Source: Formosa haliotis
GTDB lineage: Bacteria > Bacteroidota > Bacteroidia > Flavobacteriales > Flavobacteriaceae
DNA length: 64,000 bases
Assembly (NCBI RefSeq): GCF_001685485.1
Contig: NZ_BDEL01000001.1
Span: 4,003,501 to 4,067,500, forward strand
Reading direction: 5' to 3'
Numbering within the stretch: position 1 is the first letter of the stretch; every line of letters starts with the position of its first letter. Shown piece by piece: positions 1 through 8,599 of this stretch. A model generated the notes under the pieces. It ran no database searches. It worked only from the letters and a program-made list of their open reading frames with translations, and was not told where the DNA came from. The position numbers were made by a program, and so were the translations under genes.

Positions 1-132
1 AGAGCACGAATTCTTAATGATTTGAAACAATGTCAATATAAACAAACAAAGTTCCCAAACGATAGGGTAATAAATGATACTATTAACATTCTGAAATTAG
101 GAAAGTTTGAAAAAAATCATGAAATTCGACGC

Positions 133-501
133 GTGAAAACAGCAACCCTATTTTTAGCATTATTTCTGCTTCTAAAACCACTAATACCTTTAGTGGAATA
201 TGCTGCGTTTTATGATTACATTAAAAACGAACTTTGTGAAAACAAAGAAATTGTTGAAATGAAATGTAATGGAAAATGTTATTTAGCAAAAGAAATGGCT
301 AAAGTTTCAGACACACCAGAGTCTGGAACTAGTGATAAACAAACCGCTTTCGAAACAACGGTTGTGTTTTACCAGAACATTGTAGATACTGTTTTTACTC
401 CTTTATTCTTAGATCTTAATTCAGAAAAAATAGCATCTAATTATAACAGATCTTACGCTTATTTAGATCAAGATGCCGTGTTTCATCCTCCTAAAGCTTA
501 A
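133..501 (+). CDS. small CNGKC-motif protein, function unknown
   Basis: A 122-residue protein with one hydrophobic N-terminal segment (about residues 5-22), followed by a short polar domain containing C35 and a C-N-G-K-C motif (C45, C49), and ending in a conserved-looking FHPP tail. The frame is open to the left window edge. I chose the GTG at 133 because the signal/anchor segment starts there and the upstream translation is charged and unlike a secretion signal; a TTG at 22 or a start outside the window cannot be excluded. I recall similar short flavobacterial proteins with the same CNGKC and FHPP signatures, with no assigned function. It lies just before a copper-uptake cluster, and the spaced cysteines would suit a periplasmic metal or redox role. 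That role is inference. Confidence 0.6.
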   Translation: MKTATLFLALFLLLKPLIPLVEYAAFYDYIKNELCENKEIVEMKCNGKCYLAKEMAKVSDTPESGTSDKQTAFETTVVFYQNIVDTVFTPLFLDLNSEKIASNYNRSYAYLDQDAVFHPPKA

Positions 502-803
502 AACTTCAAGTATTTATAATTATTAAGTTGCCATGTGTTTTTCCGAATTTATCGGTAGCGCGTATTGGCTAAAACTTATATGTTATTACAATACACTTTA
601 AATCAACTTTTATTAAGCATCAATTGTAGTTTTCAAATCATTTACATTTTAAATGTAATGTCTGTTTTACGCTAATTTGTAATGCTTCTTAAAAATGGTT
701 TCCTACAGTCTCATGTAAAACAATGAGGATATTCTAAAGAAAATAATATAGCAATCCACTCGCCAAGGATATTGGGGATATGGGCTAAAAATGTCTTTGC
801 AAA
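502..803. other. gene-free interval, probable promoter region of copper cluster
   Basis: No credible ORF on either strand. The interval separates the CNGKC protein from the lipoprotein at 804 and should hold the promoter of the copper cluster. I see no clean TAnnTTTG element at a sensible distance; TGTCTTTG ends at 799, too close to the ATG at 804 for a normal leader. No clear operator or riboswitch is visible. Confidence 0.4.
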
Positions 804-1727
804 ATGAAGTTTTTAAACGTTCTTTTACCTGCAATTTGTATTGTGATTACCTCGTGTACTATCGCAAAAACAGATTATGAAGCAGAAATAAATAATGAAA
901 CAACAGAATATTTCGAATTCGAAGAAGTCACGCGCACAACAAGCGGCGATTATACCATAAGTATAGAAGCTTTAAACGGTACACTTTATAAGGGCTATAA
1001 CGAAATTCATATAAAAATTTTTAATACCCAAAGTAGTATCGGGTTAGAGCGTGCAGATGTTACGTTTCTTCCCATTTTAACAGATGCTAATGGGAATAAA
1101 AGTTCTTGTCCGCATGATTATAATTTAGAATTTGTGACGGAAGAAGATTATTATTTGGGCTATGCCGTGTTTAGTAGCGAAAGTAATACTACAGTTAATT
1201 GGCAAGCTTATATTGGTTTTCAGGCAGATTCAGAATCCTTTACTATAAATCCGAGTATTACCGTTGAAACACAAACCAATAAGAATTTAAATATGACGGC
1301 TTTTACGGGTAATGATGATGAGCAGTACATTATAGCGCTGGTGTCTCCGCAAAGCCCGAATGTGTCTGAAAACGATTTGGTAGCTGGAATTTACAAGTAT
1401 AATAAGCCAGAGAAACCGGCAGGAAATTTTCCAGATTTGTCGCAATATTCTTATTCCATTGTTAAAGATTATAACTTGTTGTTAGACCCAAGGATGCCAG
1501 AACCTTCAATGGGAAATCATTCTTCGCCTAACAATCAAGATTTAACGCAACAAAATGATAGTTTATACCATGGCGTTGTAAATTATACAATGACAGGAAA
1601 TTGGACTCTGAATTTTATTCTTCACAATGAGAAAGGTAAAATAATAAAGGGAACCGTGGTTCCTACAGATTTTACTCCGGGGATAGAGGGCGTAAAAAGT
1701 GAACTTTTTATAGATATTTTATTCTAA
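804..1727 (+). CDS. lipoprotein of copper-uptake cluster, unknown family
   Basis: A 307-residue exported lipoprotein. The N-terminus is a type II signal peptide with lipobox ITSC and Cys18 as the lipidated residue. The rest looks like beta-rich extracellular or periplasmic domains: segments resembling 'GYNEIHIKIFN' and later 'GNWTLNFILHN' are reminiscent of YtkA/FixH-like beta-sandwich repeats, roughly residues 45-140 and 255-305. A Met/Pro/His-containing linker (about residues 228-240, with 'MPEPSMGNHSS') might bind metal. The stop codon is 4 bp before the start of the TonB receptor, so the two are almost certainly cotranscribed. I infer a surface or periplasmic copper-binding partner of the receptor; the family assignment is tentative. 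Confidence 0.6.
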   Translation: MKFLNVLLPAICIVITSCTIAKTDYEAEINNETTEYFEFEEVTRTTSGDYTISIEALNGTLYKGYNEIHIKIFNTQSSIGLERADVTFLPILTDANGNKSSCPHDYNLEFVTEEDYYLGYAVFSSESNTTVNWQAYIGFQADSESFTINPSITVETQTNKNLNMTAFTGNDDEQYIIALVSPQSPNVSENDLVAGIYKYNKPEKPAGNFPDLSQYSYSIVKDYNLLLDPRMPEPSMGNHSSPNNQDLTQQNDSLYHGVVNYTMTGNWTLNFILHNEKGKIIKGTVVPTDFTPGIEGVKSELFIDILF

Positions 1728-1731
1728 AGAA

Positions 1732-3717
1732 ATGAAACAAATACCCCTAGTTATACTGTTTTTTAGCGTATTAGCATTCGCACAAAATAAACCTGTTGCA
1801 ACCGATAGTCTAGATGTTGTTTTAGATGAGGTTTTAATTATTGCAGCTAAAAAATCTAAAATAGAAACAGATATGAAAATGGCTGTTACTGTTGATGAGT
1901 TTTTAGCGTCGTCCAATAGTATCAGTTTTATTAAACGTGGGGCTTATGCTTGGGAGCCCTTATTGAATAATATGAGTACAGAACGTTCTTCGCTAACCAT
2001 AGACGGGATGCACGTTTTTGGTGCTTGTACAGATAAAATGGATCCTATAACCTCGTATGTAGAAAGTAATAATCTGTCTGAAATTGATATAACATCTGGG
2101 CAGGAGGGTAGTATGCATGGCGCAACAGTGGCAGGAAGTATCGATTTAAAACGTAAAAGTACAGCGTTCGGACTCAGTAAAGCATGGAATGGTGCTTACC
2201 AAACAGGTTTTGAGTTTAATAATAATCAGTTTTTTAACCTCGGAAATGTGTCGTATTCAAGCGATAAACTTGTTGCCGATGCAAGTATGTCTTACAGAAA
2301 AGCAGGAAATTATACCGATGGACATAACGATGAGGTAAAGCATTCGCAATTTACGAAATTCAATACTTCATTGGGCTTGGCGTATAAAACAAGCGATTTG
2401 TCTTCTCTTCGTGTTGATGCTATTTTCGATAAAGCCAAAGATGTGGGGTATCCTGCATTACCTATGGATTTGTCGCTGTCTAGAGCATTAATTACTTCGG
2501 TAGCCTACAAACAGTTTTTTGAAGATAAACTTATAAAAGTATGGGATAGCAAAGTGTATTTTAATGCTGTAGAACATTATATGGACGACACCACAAGGCC
2601 AGAAAATTTAGTGCATATGGATATGCCCGGCTGGAGCACCACTTACGGTTTATTGTCTTCAATTAATTTAAAAACAAAAAACTATGCAGCAGAAATTCAG
2701 GTAAATGCTTACGATAATTTATCTATTGCCGAAATGCGTATGTATCCGCAAGACCGTAGCGAAACCACGATGTTTGCTTATAGTTGGCCTTGGGTTACCA
2801 CGTGTTACGCCGGACTTTCCATGAGTAATACTTTGGATATCTCAGAACGCAGTTTGTTGAGTTTTGGAGGAACTTTAGGGGTAAATTACAATTATTCAAA
2901 ATATATAGAATTCAATTGGATTTTTCACCCTGGAGCACCTCAAGAAAAAACTCGGTTTCTACCAAATGTATATGCGAGCTATCAACTAGAAACAGAACAT
3001 TTTAATGCCTCTGTAGGCGGAGGGTATGGCCATAGAGCGCCTTCAGTTTCCGAAGGTTATGGGTATTATATTTATAACAGTTTTGATAGGTACGATTATA
3101 TAGGAGATCCAGATTTACCCAACGAAATTTCTTATGAAGCGAATGCCAGTGCTGGTATTAAAAACAACAAAGGAGGCATTCAAGCACAGGTAAATTACTT
3201 CTATATTAAGAACTATATCATCGGAAGAATTTTAAGTCAGGGAAGCCCCATGAATTACCAATCGGTTGGTGTTAAAGGGTACACGGCTTTAGAATATGCT
3301 ACCTTATTCAACTTTTCTATAAATGCGAATTATGCCATTTTAAACAACTTACATTGGGATGGTTCCTTAACCTATGCCCGTGGCTTAGATGAAAATGAAA
3401 ATAATTTACCCTTTATTCGTCCCCTTAGCTATCAAACATCATTGCATTTTTCGTATAAAAAATTTGGAGTTTTAACGGCCTTAAATGGCGATTTCGAACA
3501 AGTGAATTATAGCCCAGAATACGGAGAAGACGAAACTCCAGCGTATACCAACTGGAATATTTCAGCAGACTATTCCTTTTATATAAAAGACTATAGAACG
3601 GTAGTTCAAGTTGGCGCAGAAAATATTTTTAACACCTATTACAGTACCTATGCAGACTGGGGGAATATCCCAAGAATGGGACGAAACATTTTTACTTCAT
3701 TAAAAATAAATTTTTAA
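1732..3717 (+). CDS. TonB-dependent copper receptor, OprC/NosA-like
   Basis: An outer-membrane TonB-dependent transporter of 661 residues: signal peptide (1-17, cleavage near AFA-Q), plug domain (about 30-140) and a C-terminal beta-barrel ending in an aromatic residue (KINF). Two features point to copper. In the plug there is C-T-D-K-M at residues 99-103, the CxxxM pattern. In the barrel there is H-Y-M at 282-284, the HxM pattern. In Pseudomonas OprC, a CxxxM/HxM set forms the Cu site, so substrate prediction rests on these four ligands plus context. No carboxypeptidase-like or SusC extension is present. It follows a lipoprotein by 4 bp and precedes MbnP/MbnH-like genes, consistent with one copper-acquisition operon. 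Confidence 0.85.
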   Translation: MKQIPLVILFFSVLAFAQNKPVATDSLDVVLDEVLIIAAKKSKIETDMKMAVTVDEFLASSNSISFIKRGAYAWEPLLNNMSTERSSLTIDGMHVFGACTDKMDPITSYVESNNLSEIDITSGQEGSMHGATVAGSIDLKRKSTAFGLSKAWNGAYQTGFEFNNNQFFNLGNVSYSSDKLVADASMSYRKAGNYTDGHNDEVKHSQFTKFNTSLGLAYKTSDLSSLRVDAIFDKAKDVGYPALPMDLSLSRALITSVAYKQFFEDKLIKVWDSKVYFNAVEHYMDDTTRPENLVHMDMPGWSTTYGLLSSINLKTKNYAAEIQVNAYDNLSIAEMRMYPQDRSETTMFAYSWPWVTTCYAGLSMSNTLDISERSLLSFGGTLGVNYNYSKYIEFNWIFHPGAPQEKTRFLPNVYASYQLETEHFNASVGGGYGHRAPSVSEGYGYYIYNSFDRYDYIGDPDLPNEISYEANASAGIKNNKGGIQAQVNYFYIKNYIIGRILSQGSPMNYQSVGVKGYTALEYATLFNFSINANYAILNNLHWDGSLTYARGLDENENNLPFIRPLSYQTSLHFSYKKFGVLTALNGDFEQVNYSPEYGEDETPAYTNWNISADYSFYIKDYRTVVQVGAENIFNTYYSTYADWGNIPRMGRNIFTSLKINF

Positions 3718-3761
3718 CAATTAACACTAAAATAAAATCTTAACCATTAAATCAAAAAAAA

Positions 3762-4619
3762 ATGAAAAATTTAAAAAAACACCTTTTATTAGCCGTTGTG
3801 GCTTTAGCATTAGTCTCTTGTAACGACGACGATATGCCTGTTGCAAACGATGTAACATTACAATTTAATAATACTTTTTCGGGAGAAACTATAGTACTGG
3901 GCAATGCAACTTCTACATCTGCTACCGTAAACACATCGGTAGAGGGGCAAACACATCATTTTTCTGAATTAAAATACGTTATTAGTAACATTCGTCTTAT
4001 TAAAGCCGATGGTACCGAAATTCCATACCATGTTAATAATTTAGATAATGGAGCAACGATGGTAGATCAGGCAAAATCTGAAACATTACAATATGTTTTA
4101 AACGATATTCCAACGGCAGAATACAGTCAAATTAAATTTGGATTGGGTGTAAAATCTGATTTAAACACCTTAGATCAAGTAAGTTTTCCTGAATTTTATG
4201 CAGCCGCAGGAGCAAACGATACCCAAATGCATTGGGAGTGGGGAACAGGGTACCGTTTTACTAAAATTGAAGGATTTTACAATGAGGAAAACAACGAATT
4301 ATCCTTTCATTCTGGTAGTACTGTAGAAGGTGAAGTAGACGATGAAAGTAGTTATGTACCAGGTTTTGATGCTTACAGAGATATTACATTAAACTTGCCA
4401 ACTAACGCTGTTGTAGGAGAACATGCACCAACAATCCATATAGAAGCAGATTTTGATAATCTATTAAGCGGAAAAACAAACACAATTATTTTAAGCGATA
4501 CTAATGCAACACCAAGTGCGCATACCTCTGTAACTATGTCGGAGTATGTAGACAATATTGGTGGTAATGGCACTAGCGATATTACAGGAATGTTTTCTAT
4601 ACAAAACGTAGAAAACTAA
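3762..4619 (+). CDS. MbnP-like copper-binding lipoprotein
   Basis: A 285-residue lipoprotein with lipobox LVSC (Cys20) and a short Asp-rich spacer. The body matches what I know of the MbnP family: an N-terminal beta strand LQFNNTF, 'FSELKYVISNIRL' around residues 67-79, and the family signature with two Trp near M156-H157-W158-E-W160-GTGYRF. In Methylosinus, MbnP carries a Trp that MbnH oxidises to kynurenine, creating a Cu(I) site; W158 or W160 are candidates for the same modification here. Surrounding His residues (H65, H66, H157, H183, H221, H226) are available as ligands. The gene sits 44 bp after the receptor and is followed by an intrinsic terminator and an MbnH-like gene. Confidence 0.82.
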   Translation: MKNLKKHLLLAVVALALVSCNDDDMPVANDVTLQFNNTFSGETIVLGNATSTSATVNTSVEGQTHHFSELKYVISNIRLIKADGTEIPYHVNNLDNGATMVDQAKSETLQYVLNDIPTAEYSQIKFGLGVKSDLNTLDQVSFPEFYAAAGANDTQMHWEWGTGYRFTKIEGFYNEENNELSFHSGSTVEGEVDDESSYVPGFDAYRDITLNLPTNAVVGEHAPTIHIEADFDNLLSGKTNTIILSDTNATPSAHTSVTMSEYVDNIGGNGTSDITGMFSIQNVEN

Positions 4620-4631
4620 ATCTTAAATATT

Positions 4632-4668
4632 TCGGTCGGTTAGGTAATACCACTTGGCCGACTTTTTT
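4632..4668 (+). terminator. terminator after mbnP-like gene
   Basis: GTCGG at 4635-4639 pairs with CCGAC at 4658-4662, followed immediately by seven T. It lies between the MbnP-like and MbnH-like genes, so the latter may be expressed at a lower level by read-through or from its own promoter. Confidence 0.6.
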
Positions 4669-4697
4669 TAATAATTGTAAACCATACTTGTTGCCTT

Positions 4698-5717
4698 ATG
4701 AAACTATGCTTTAGAATATTCGCATTAGCTTTGGTGTTAACCGCTTGTAGTCAGGATGATTCCGATACCGTTTCTTATATTAATCCAGAACTCACATTAG
4801 ATATTCCGATGGGTTTTCCAGAGTTTAATACTTCGGTATATACCAATAAACCAACTGAATATGGTGTGGTTTTGGGAGAAAGATTATTTAACGAAAAGAA
4901 ATTGAGTGCAGATAATACCGTGTCGTGTTCTAGTTGCCACATACAGGAAAGTGCGTTCGCAGATCATAACCCAAAAGGAATTGGTATAGAAGGCAGAATC
5001 GGACTCCGAAATGCACCGGCTATACAAAATATGGCTTTTATGCAGGTCTTTAATTGGGATGGTAATAAGCGTGTTTTAGAGAGTCAGCCGTTGGTTCCAA
5101 TTATTACACATGAAGAAATGGATTCCTCTATTCTTGAAGTTATAGAAAAGCTTGAAGCCGATGGTTCTTATGTAGATTTGTTTAATAAAGCTTTTAATGG
5201 TGAAGGTATAACTGCTAACGGCATTTATAATAGTATTGCGCAGTTTGAATATACTTTAATATCGGCAAACAGTAAGTACGATAAAATGAAGCGCGGAGAA
5301 GGAGAAACCTTTACAACTGAAGAAGCACAGGGGTATGCTGTTTTTCAGAAGAAATGTATTAGTTGCCATAGTACAGGATTATTTACCGACCAAAGTTTTA
5401 GAAATATAGGATTTCCTTTAAATCCAGATCCTGAAGAAGCTGGGAGAGCTAGAGTTACAGGGAAAGTTGAGGACTTTATGCGTTTTCGTGTTCCATCGTT
5501 ACGCAATATTGCTTATACAGCTCCGTATGGTAGCTTTGGACAATTTGAAACGTTAAAAGCAGTTTTAGATTATTTGGATGCCGGTGTTTTAGAAGCCGAT
5601 AATCTAGATCCTATTTTAAAAGAAAATGGAAATAGTATTCCACTTTCCGAAACCGAAAAAGAGAATCTTATTGCCTTTATGAATACCTTAAGCGATGTTG
5701 ATTTTGTAAGCCCTTAA
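4698..5717 (+). CDS. MbnH-like diheme cytochrome c peroxidase family protein
   Basis: A 339-residue exported protein of the bacterial cytochrome c peroxidase/MauG superfamily. The signal peptide ends in lipobox LTAC (Cys17). Two c-type heme motifs are visible: CSSCH at residues 77-81 and CISCH at 220-224. 'GLRNAPAIQN' after the first heme and 'FRVPSLRNIAYTAPYG' after the second are classic superfamily segments. Its position directly after an MbnP-like gene identifies it as the probable MbnH partner, which in methanotrophs forms a high-valent diiron-heme state and converts a Trp of MbnP into kynurenine. Plain CcpA-type peroxidase activity is the main alternative; the neighbour argues against it. 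Confidence 0.85.
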   Translation: MKLCFRIFALALVLTACSQDDSDTVSYINPELTLDIPMGFPEFNTSVYTNKPTEYGVVLGERLFNEKKLSADNTVSCSSCHIQESAFADHNPKGIGIEGRIGLRNAPAIQNMAFMQVFNWDGNKRVLESQPLVPIITHEEMDSSILEVIEKLEADGSYVDLFNKAFNGEGITANGIYNSIAQFEYTLISANSKYDKMKRGEGETFTTEEAQGYAVFQKKCISCHSTGLFTDQSFRNIGFPLNPDPEEAGRARVTGKVEDFMRFRVPSLRNIAYTAPYGSFGQFETLKAVLDYLDAGVLEADNLDPILKENGNSIPLSETEKENLIAFMNTLSDVDFVSP

Positions 5718-5774
5718 TAGGTTACAAAGGTCTTATTAAAGTGAAAATTGGACTGTAAAGTTTAAAGCTTCGTT

Positions 5775-6098
5775 TTAATCAACAAAAGTTTCTTTCATTA
5801 TTGATTTTAGTTCCTTTATCTCGGGATTAGTCATTTTTCCTAAACGTTTCACAATTCTTAATTTATCAACAGTTCTAATTTGGTCGATAACTATCCAGCC
5901 AATTTGATTATTGTGTTTTATTTCTATTCTTGTAGGATAATTTATAGAACTTGTAGTCATTGGTGCAACAATAATAGTCTTTAAAAATTTATTCATTTCG
6001 TTTGGTGAAATAATTACACAAGGGCGTGATTTATTGATTTTACTTCCAACGGTGGGATTAAGATTAATTAGGACTATATCGTATTGTTTTAATTCCAT
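5775..6098 (-). CDS. MazF/PemK-type endoribonuclease toxin
   Basis: A 107-residue protein with the MazF/PemK fold signature: the N-terminal 'YDIVLINLNPTVGSKINKSRP' strand-loop, 'RPCVIIS' with the conserved Arg (about residue 25), the 'IVAPMTTS' segment (about 42-49) and 'DQIRTVDK' (about 72-79). The family cleaves single-stranded RNA at short sites and arrests growth. The start codon overlaps the 3' end of the upstream antitoxin gene by 10 bp, the usual coupled arrangement. Length is normal for the family. No frameshift or missing key residue is seen, so it is probably active and held in check by the antitoxin. Confidence 0.85.
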   Translation of the reverse strand: MELKQYDIVLINLNPTVGSKINKSRPCVIISPNEMNKFLKTIIVAPMTTSSINYPTRIEIKHNNQIGWIVIDQIRTVDKLRIVKRLGKMTNPEIKELKSIMKETFVD

Positions 6099-6334
6099 TC
6101 TTCAAAGGTTTCATCTTCAAAGACATCATTAAACAACAACTTATCATCTCCATTTTCGGTCATTTGTTTAAAAGATTCTTCCCACCCTTTTCTAGGAGTT
6201 GATATGGGTTGAATTATGATTTTTCCTTTTTCAAGAATTAATTCTACTTTATCCTTTATATTGTATTTTTCAAGTATAGTTTTACTAAAACGTATGCCCT
6301 TTGAATTTCCTATTTGTATGACTGAAACTTCCAT
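6089..6334 (-). CDS. MazE-type AbrB-fold antitoxin
   Basis: An 81-residue antitoxin. Residues 1-45 form a SpoVT/AbrB (MazE) swapped-hairpin DNA-binding domain: 'IQIGNSKGIRFSKTILEKYNI' followed by 'VELILEKGKIIIQP'. The acidic C-terminal tail (about 50-81, ending near DETFEEW) is the expected toxin-binding segment. It precedes and overlaps the toxin gene, so antitoxin is made first, and the DNA-binding domain would autoregulate the pair from the promoter just upstream (about 6335-6400). No transposase or integration site is visible beside it, but such modules are commonly acquired horizontally. Confidence 0.83.
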   Translation of the reverse strand: MEVSVIQIGNSKGIRFSKTILEKYNIKDKVELILEKGKIIIQPISTPRKGWEESFKQMTENGDDKLLFNDVFEDETFEEWN

Positions 6335-6470
6335 AATTAAACACTTTTGTTATTACAAAGTTTTTACTAAATTTTTTAATAAACAATTAAAGCTAAGGCT
6401 ATACTTTTTACATTATTTATTAAGAAGGAAGGAGTGGTGTTGAAACGGTTTTAAGCGATGACTACTTCTA

Positions 6471-7484
6471 TTATTTAACAGTATAGCGTACCAAGACTTC
6501 ATTATCTAAGATCACATTTGTAGACCAAATAAATTTCGCATCTTCTGTGGGATCATCAAAAATAGAAGTGAAATTGGTGTACGACGGTTTATTATCTACT
6601 CCTATAGTTTCGTTAGAAAACGTGGTGGCATTCGGCCAATTAGAATCATCAAAATCCGTATTCATCCATCCATTAGGAATTTCCCAATGCAAACCGTAAA
6701 AGGATGAACCGTCTTGGCCACCATTGGTATCGCAAGTTTTAGAATATCTATAATTTCCTACTTCCTTAGTGCAGTTTAAGTCTGTAATTGGTGCCGTGTA
6801 AAAGGTCTGTGCTTTCCAATTCTCGTTAGTTGTAGCTATTATATGGTTTGCGGCATCTTTAATAACAGCTACCAATCCGCCGTCCCCAGCATGAAAAGAT
6901 TTTCCTCTATTCGCTTCACAGCCCACCCCAAGGTGCTCTTCCCAATCTACTAATTTAAAGGCTATAGTAAATGGTTTTTGAACTTTAAATTTCACGATGC
7001 TAGAATTAAACTGTGTAAACGGAACTTTGTCTTTACCAACAGGCATGCCGTTAACATACATTTCAAAATAATTGTCGGCAAAAATATAGGCTGTAAAAAG
7101 CGCTCCAGTTTCGTCAATTTCAATGATTTTAGAGTCATCAAATTGAGATAAAGCTTCTTGAACTGTTGCATACGTGTTTCCTTCGCAGGCATTAAACAAA
7201 TCTGAAGCAAAAGGAAAATTAGTATTTGTATAATTTGTTTGGGCAGGTACAATCCATGTTTTACCATCGGTAGATTGTATTTCTCCTACATCTGTTTTCC
7301 GGCCTCGCTCACAGGAATAAAGGTCTTCTGTTATAGTTTTAGCGATACCTTGAGTTATGCTAGCCGTACCTTTGTAAATTGGTGACTCTGGTGTTTTTAA
7401 AGACGCTGTTTCAGACTTTTTGCTAGCGGTATTACCGCAACTTATGCTTAATAAAAATACAGATAAAAGTAAAAGATGTTTCAT
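6471..7484 (-). CDS. exported lipoprotein, unknown function
   Basis: A 337-residue lipoprotein: signal peptide with lipobox SISC (Cys16), then a Ser/Lys/Thr linker. The mature part is beta-rich with four or more spaced cysteines (for example 'YSCERGR', 'NACEGNT', 'GVGCEANRG', 'DLNCTKEVG', 'SKTCDTNGG') that could form disulfides. The C-terminal third has the 'WMNTDFDDSNWPNATTF' pattern often found in galactose-binding-like jelly-roll modules. I do not recognise a named family. It stands alone, with its own promoter region upstream (7485-7600), and is convergent with nothing close. A role in binding a surface ligand or carbohydrate is possible but unsupported. Confidence 0.6.
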   Translation of the reverse strand: MKHLLLLSVFLLSISCGNTASKKSETASLKTPESPIYKGTASITQGIAKTITEDLYSCERGRKTDVGEIQSTDGKTWIVPAQTNYTNTNFPFASDLFNACEGNTYATVQEALSQFDDSKIIEIDETGALFTAYIFADNYFEMYVNGMPVGKDKVPFTQFNSSIVKFKVQKPFTIAFKLVDWEEHLGVGCEANRGKSFHAGDGGLVAVIKDAANHIIATTNENWKAQTFYTAPITDLNCTKEVGNYRYSKTCDTNGGQDGSSFYGLHWEIPNGWMNTDFDDSNWPNATTFSNETIGVDNKPSYTNFTSIFDDPTEDAKFIWSTNVILDNEVLVRYTVK

Positions 7485-7775
7485 GCTTTAAAGTTAATTG
7501 TTTTTTTGAAATGTCCGAAACGTCGTTTTTGAGCTGTTTTCTTAGTTGTGATAAGCGGCTTGTTCGAGATTATAAATTTTGTGTTCTTTAAAGGTTTATT
7601 TATTGAGTTAGTAGCGTTAAATATATTATAACTTCTTAAGGATATTTTATTTGAAATTTATCAATATCTCATGGAATAGGTTAGATTTTAATGGTTTGGG
7701 CTGTAATTATTTGAATAAATACAGAGTTTGTTACTATTTTTTTATAATTTAAACTAACATTTTAAAAAGGGTAAT

Positions 7776-8573
7776 ATGCCAAAGGGTTTTGAACAGGTTT
7801 TAGATTTATGGAGAAGAGAGTATTCTAGTAAAGTAAATATATATGAACCTTATAAATCTAAAGATCAACTTCGGTTATTTGCCTCGTTATTTGCTCCTGG
7901 TGAAACATATTTTTATATTCTAAATATGCATAATCTGCAATTAGAATATGTGTCTGAAAGTATAATGAATGTTCTTGGAATTACTCCTGAAGAGGCTACA
8001 ATCGAAAAAATAGTGAGTACGGCTCTTCTAGATGATCTTGAGCTTTTAGAAAAAAAAGAGGAAGTAATAAAAGACTTTTTTCTTAATTTTTGTAATTCAG
8101 AGCAACGGTTAGATTATAAAGCATTGTATACCTACCGTATGAAGGATTTTAATAATGAAATAAAAAACATGTTACATCAGGTTACTGTACTCTCCCTAGA
8201 TAATAACAATTTGCCGCAACATGCCATTAGTATACACACCGATATTTCTCATGTGCAACAACAGTCATTATCTAAAATTTCGTTTATGAGTTTGTCTGGA
8301 GAAAAGTCATACTATAATATAGATGTATCTGAAGGTATTTTTAATCCTAATATTACGTGTAAAAATAGTATGAATTTATTAGAACTCTTAACAAATCGCG
8401 AGCTAGAAATAGTAAAACTTTTATCTAAGGGGTTTTCTACAAACCAGATTAGCGATAAAATAAATGTCTCCGTACATACTGTACAAACGCATCGTAAAAA
8501 CATTAATAAAAAAACTGGTTTCAAAAATGCAGCAGAACTTATTGCTATATGTTTAATGTCTGGTGTAATTTGA
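7776..8573 (+). CDS. PAS-LuxR family transcriptional regulator
   Basis: A 265-residue regulator. Residues about 40-165 resemble a PAS domain ('YFYILNMHNLQLEYVSESIMNVLGITPEEA'), a likely sensor for a small ligand or redox signal. Residues about 200-262 are a LuxR/GerE helix-turn-helix: 'LTNRELEIVKLLSKGFSTNQISDKINVSVHTVQTHRKNI'-type pattern with the canonical T-x-R-E-x-E-I start. There is no receiver domain, so it is not a classical two-component regulator. It stands alone in a 291-bp upstream AT-rich region that probably holds its promoter. Target genes cannot be deduced. Confidence 0.85.
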   Translation: MPKGFEQVLDLWRREYSSKVNIYEPYKSKDQLRLFASLFAPGETYFYILNMHNLQLEYVSESIMNVLGITPEEATIEKIVSTALLDDLELLEKKEEVIKDFFLNFCNSEQRLDYKALYTYRMKDFNNEIKNMLHQVTVLSLDNNNLPQHAISIHTDISHVQQQSLSKISFMSLSGEKSYYNIDVSEGIFNPNITCKNSMNLLELLTNRELEIVKLLSKGFSTNQISDKINVSVHTVQTHRKNINKKTGFKNAAELIAICLMSGVI

Positions 8574-8599
8574 AATTAATACTATAAAGGCATCGTGTA

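Noticed and set aside
1719..1916. Minus-strand ORF across the lipoprotein/receptor junction
   Set aside because: It is antisense to two genes with clear domains and has no recognisable features; a shadow frame.
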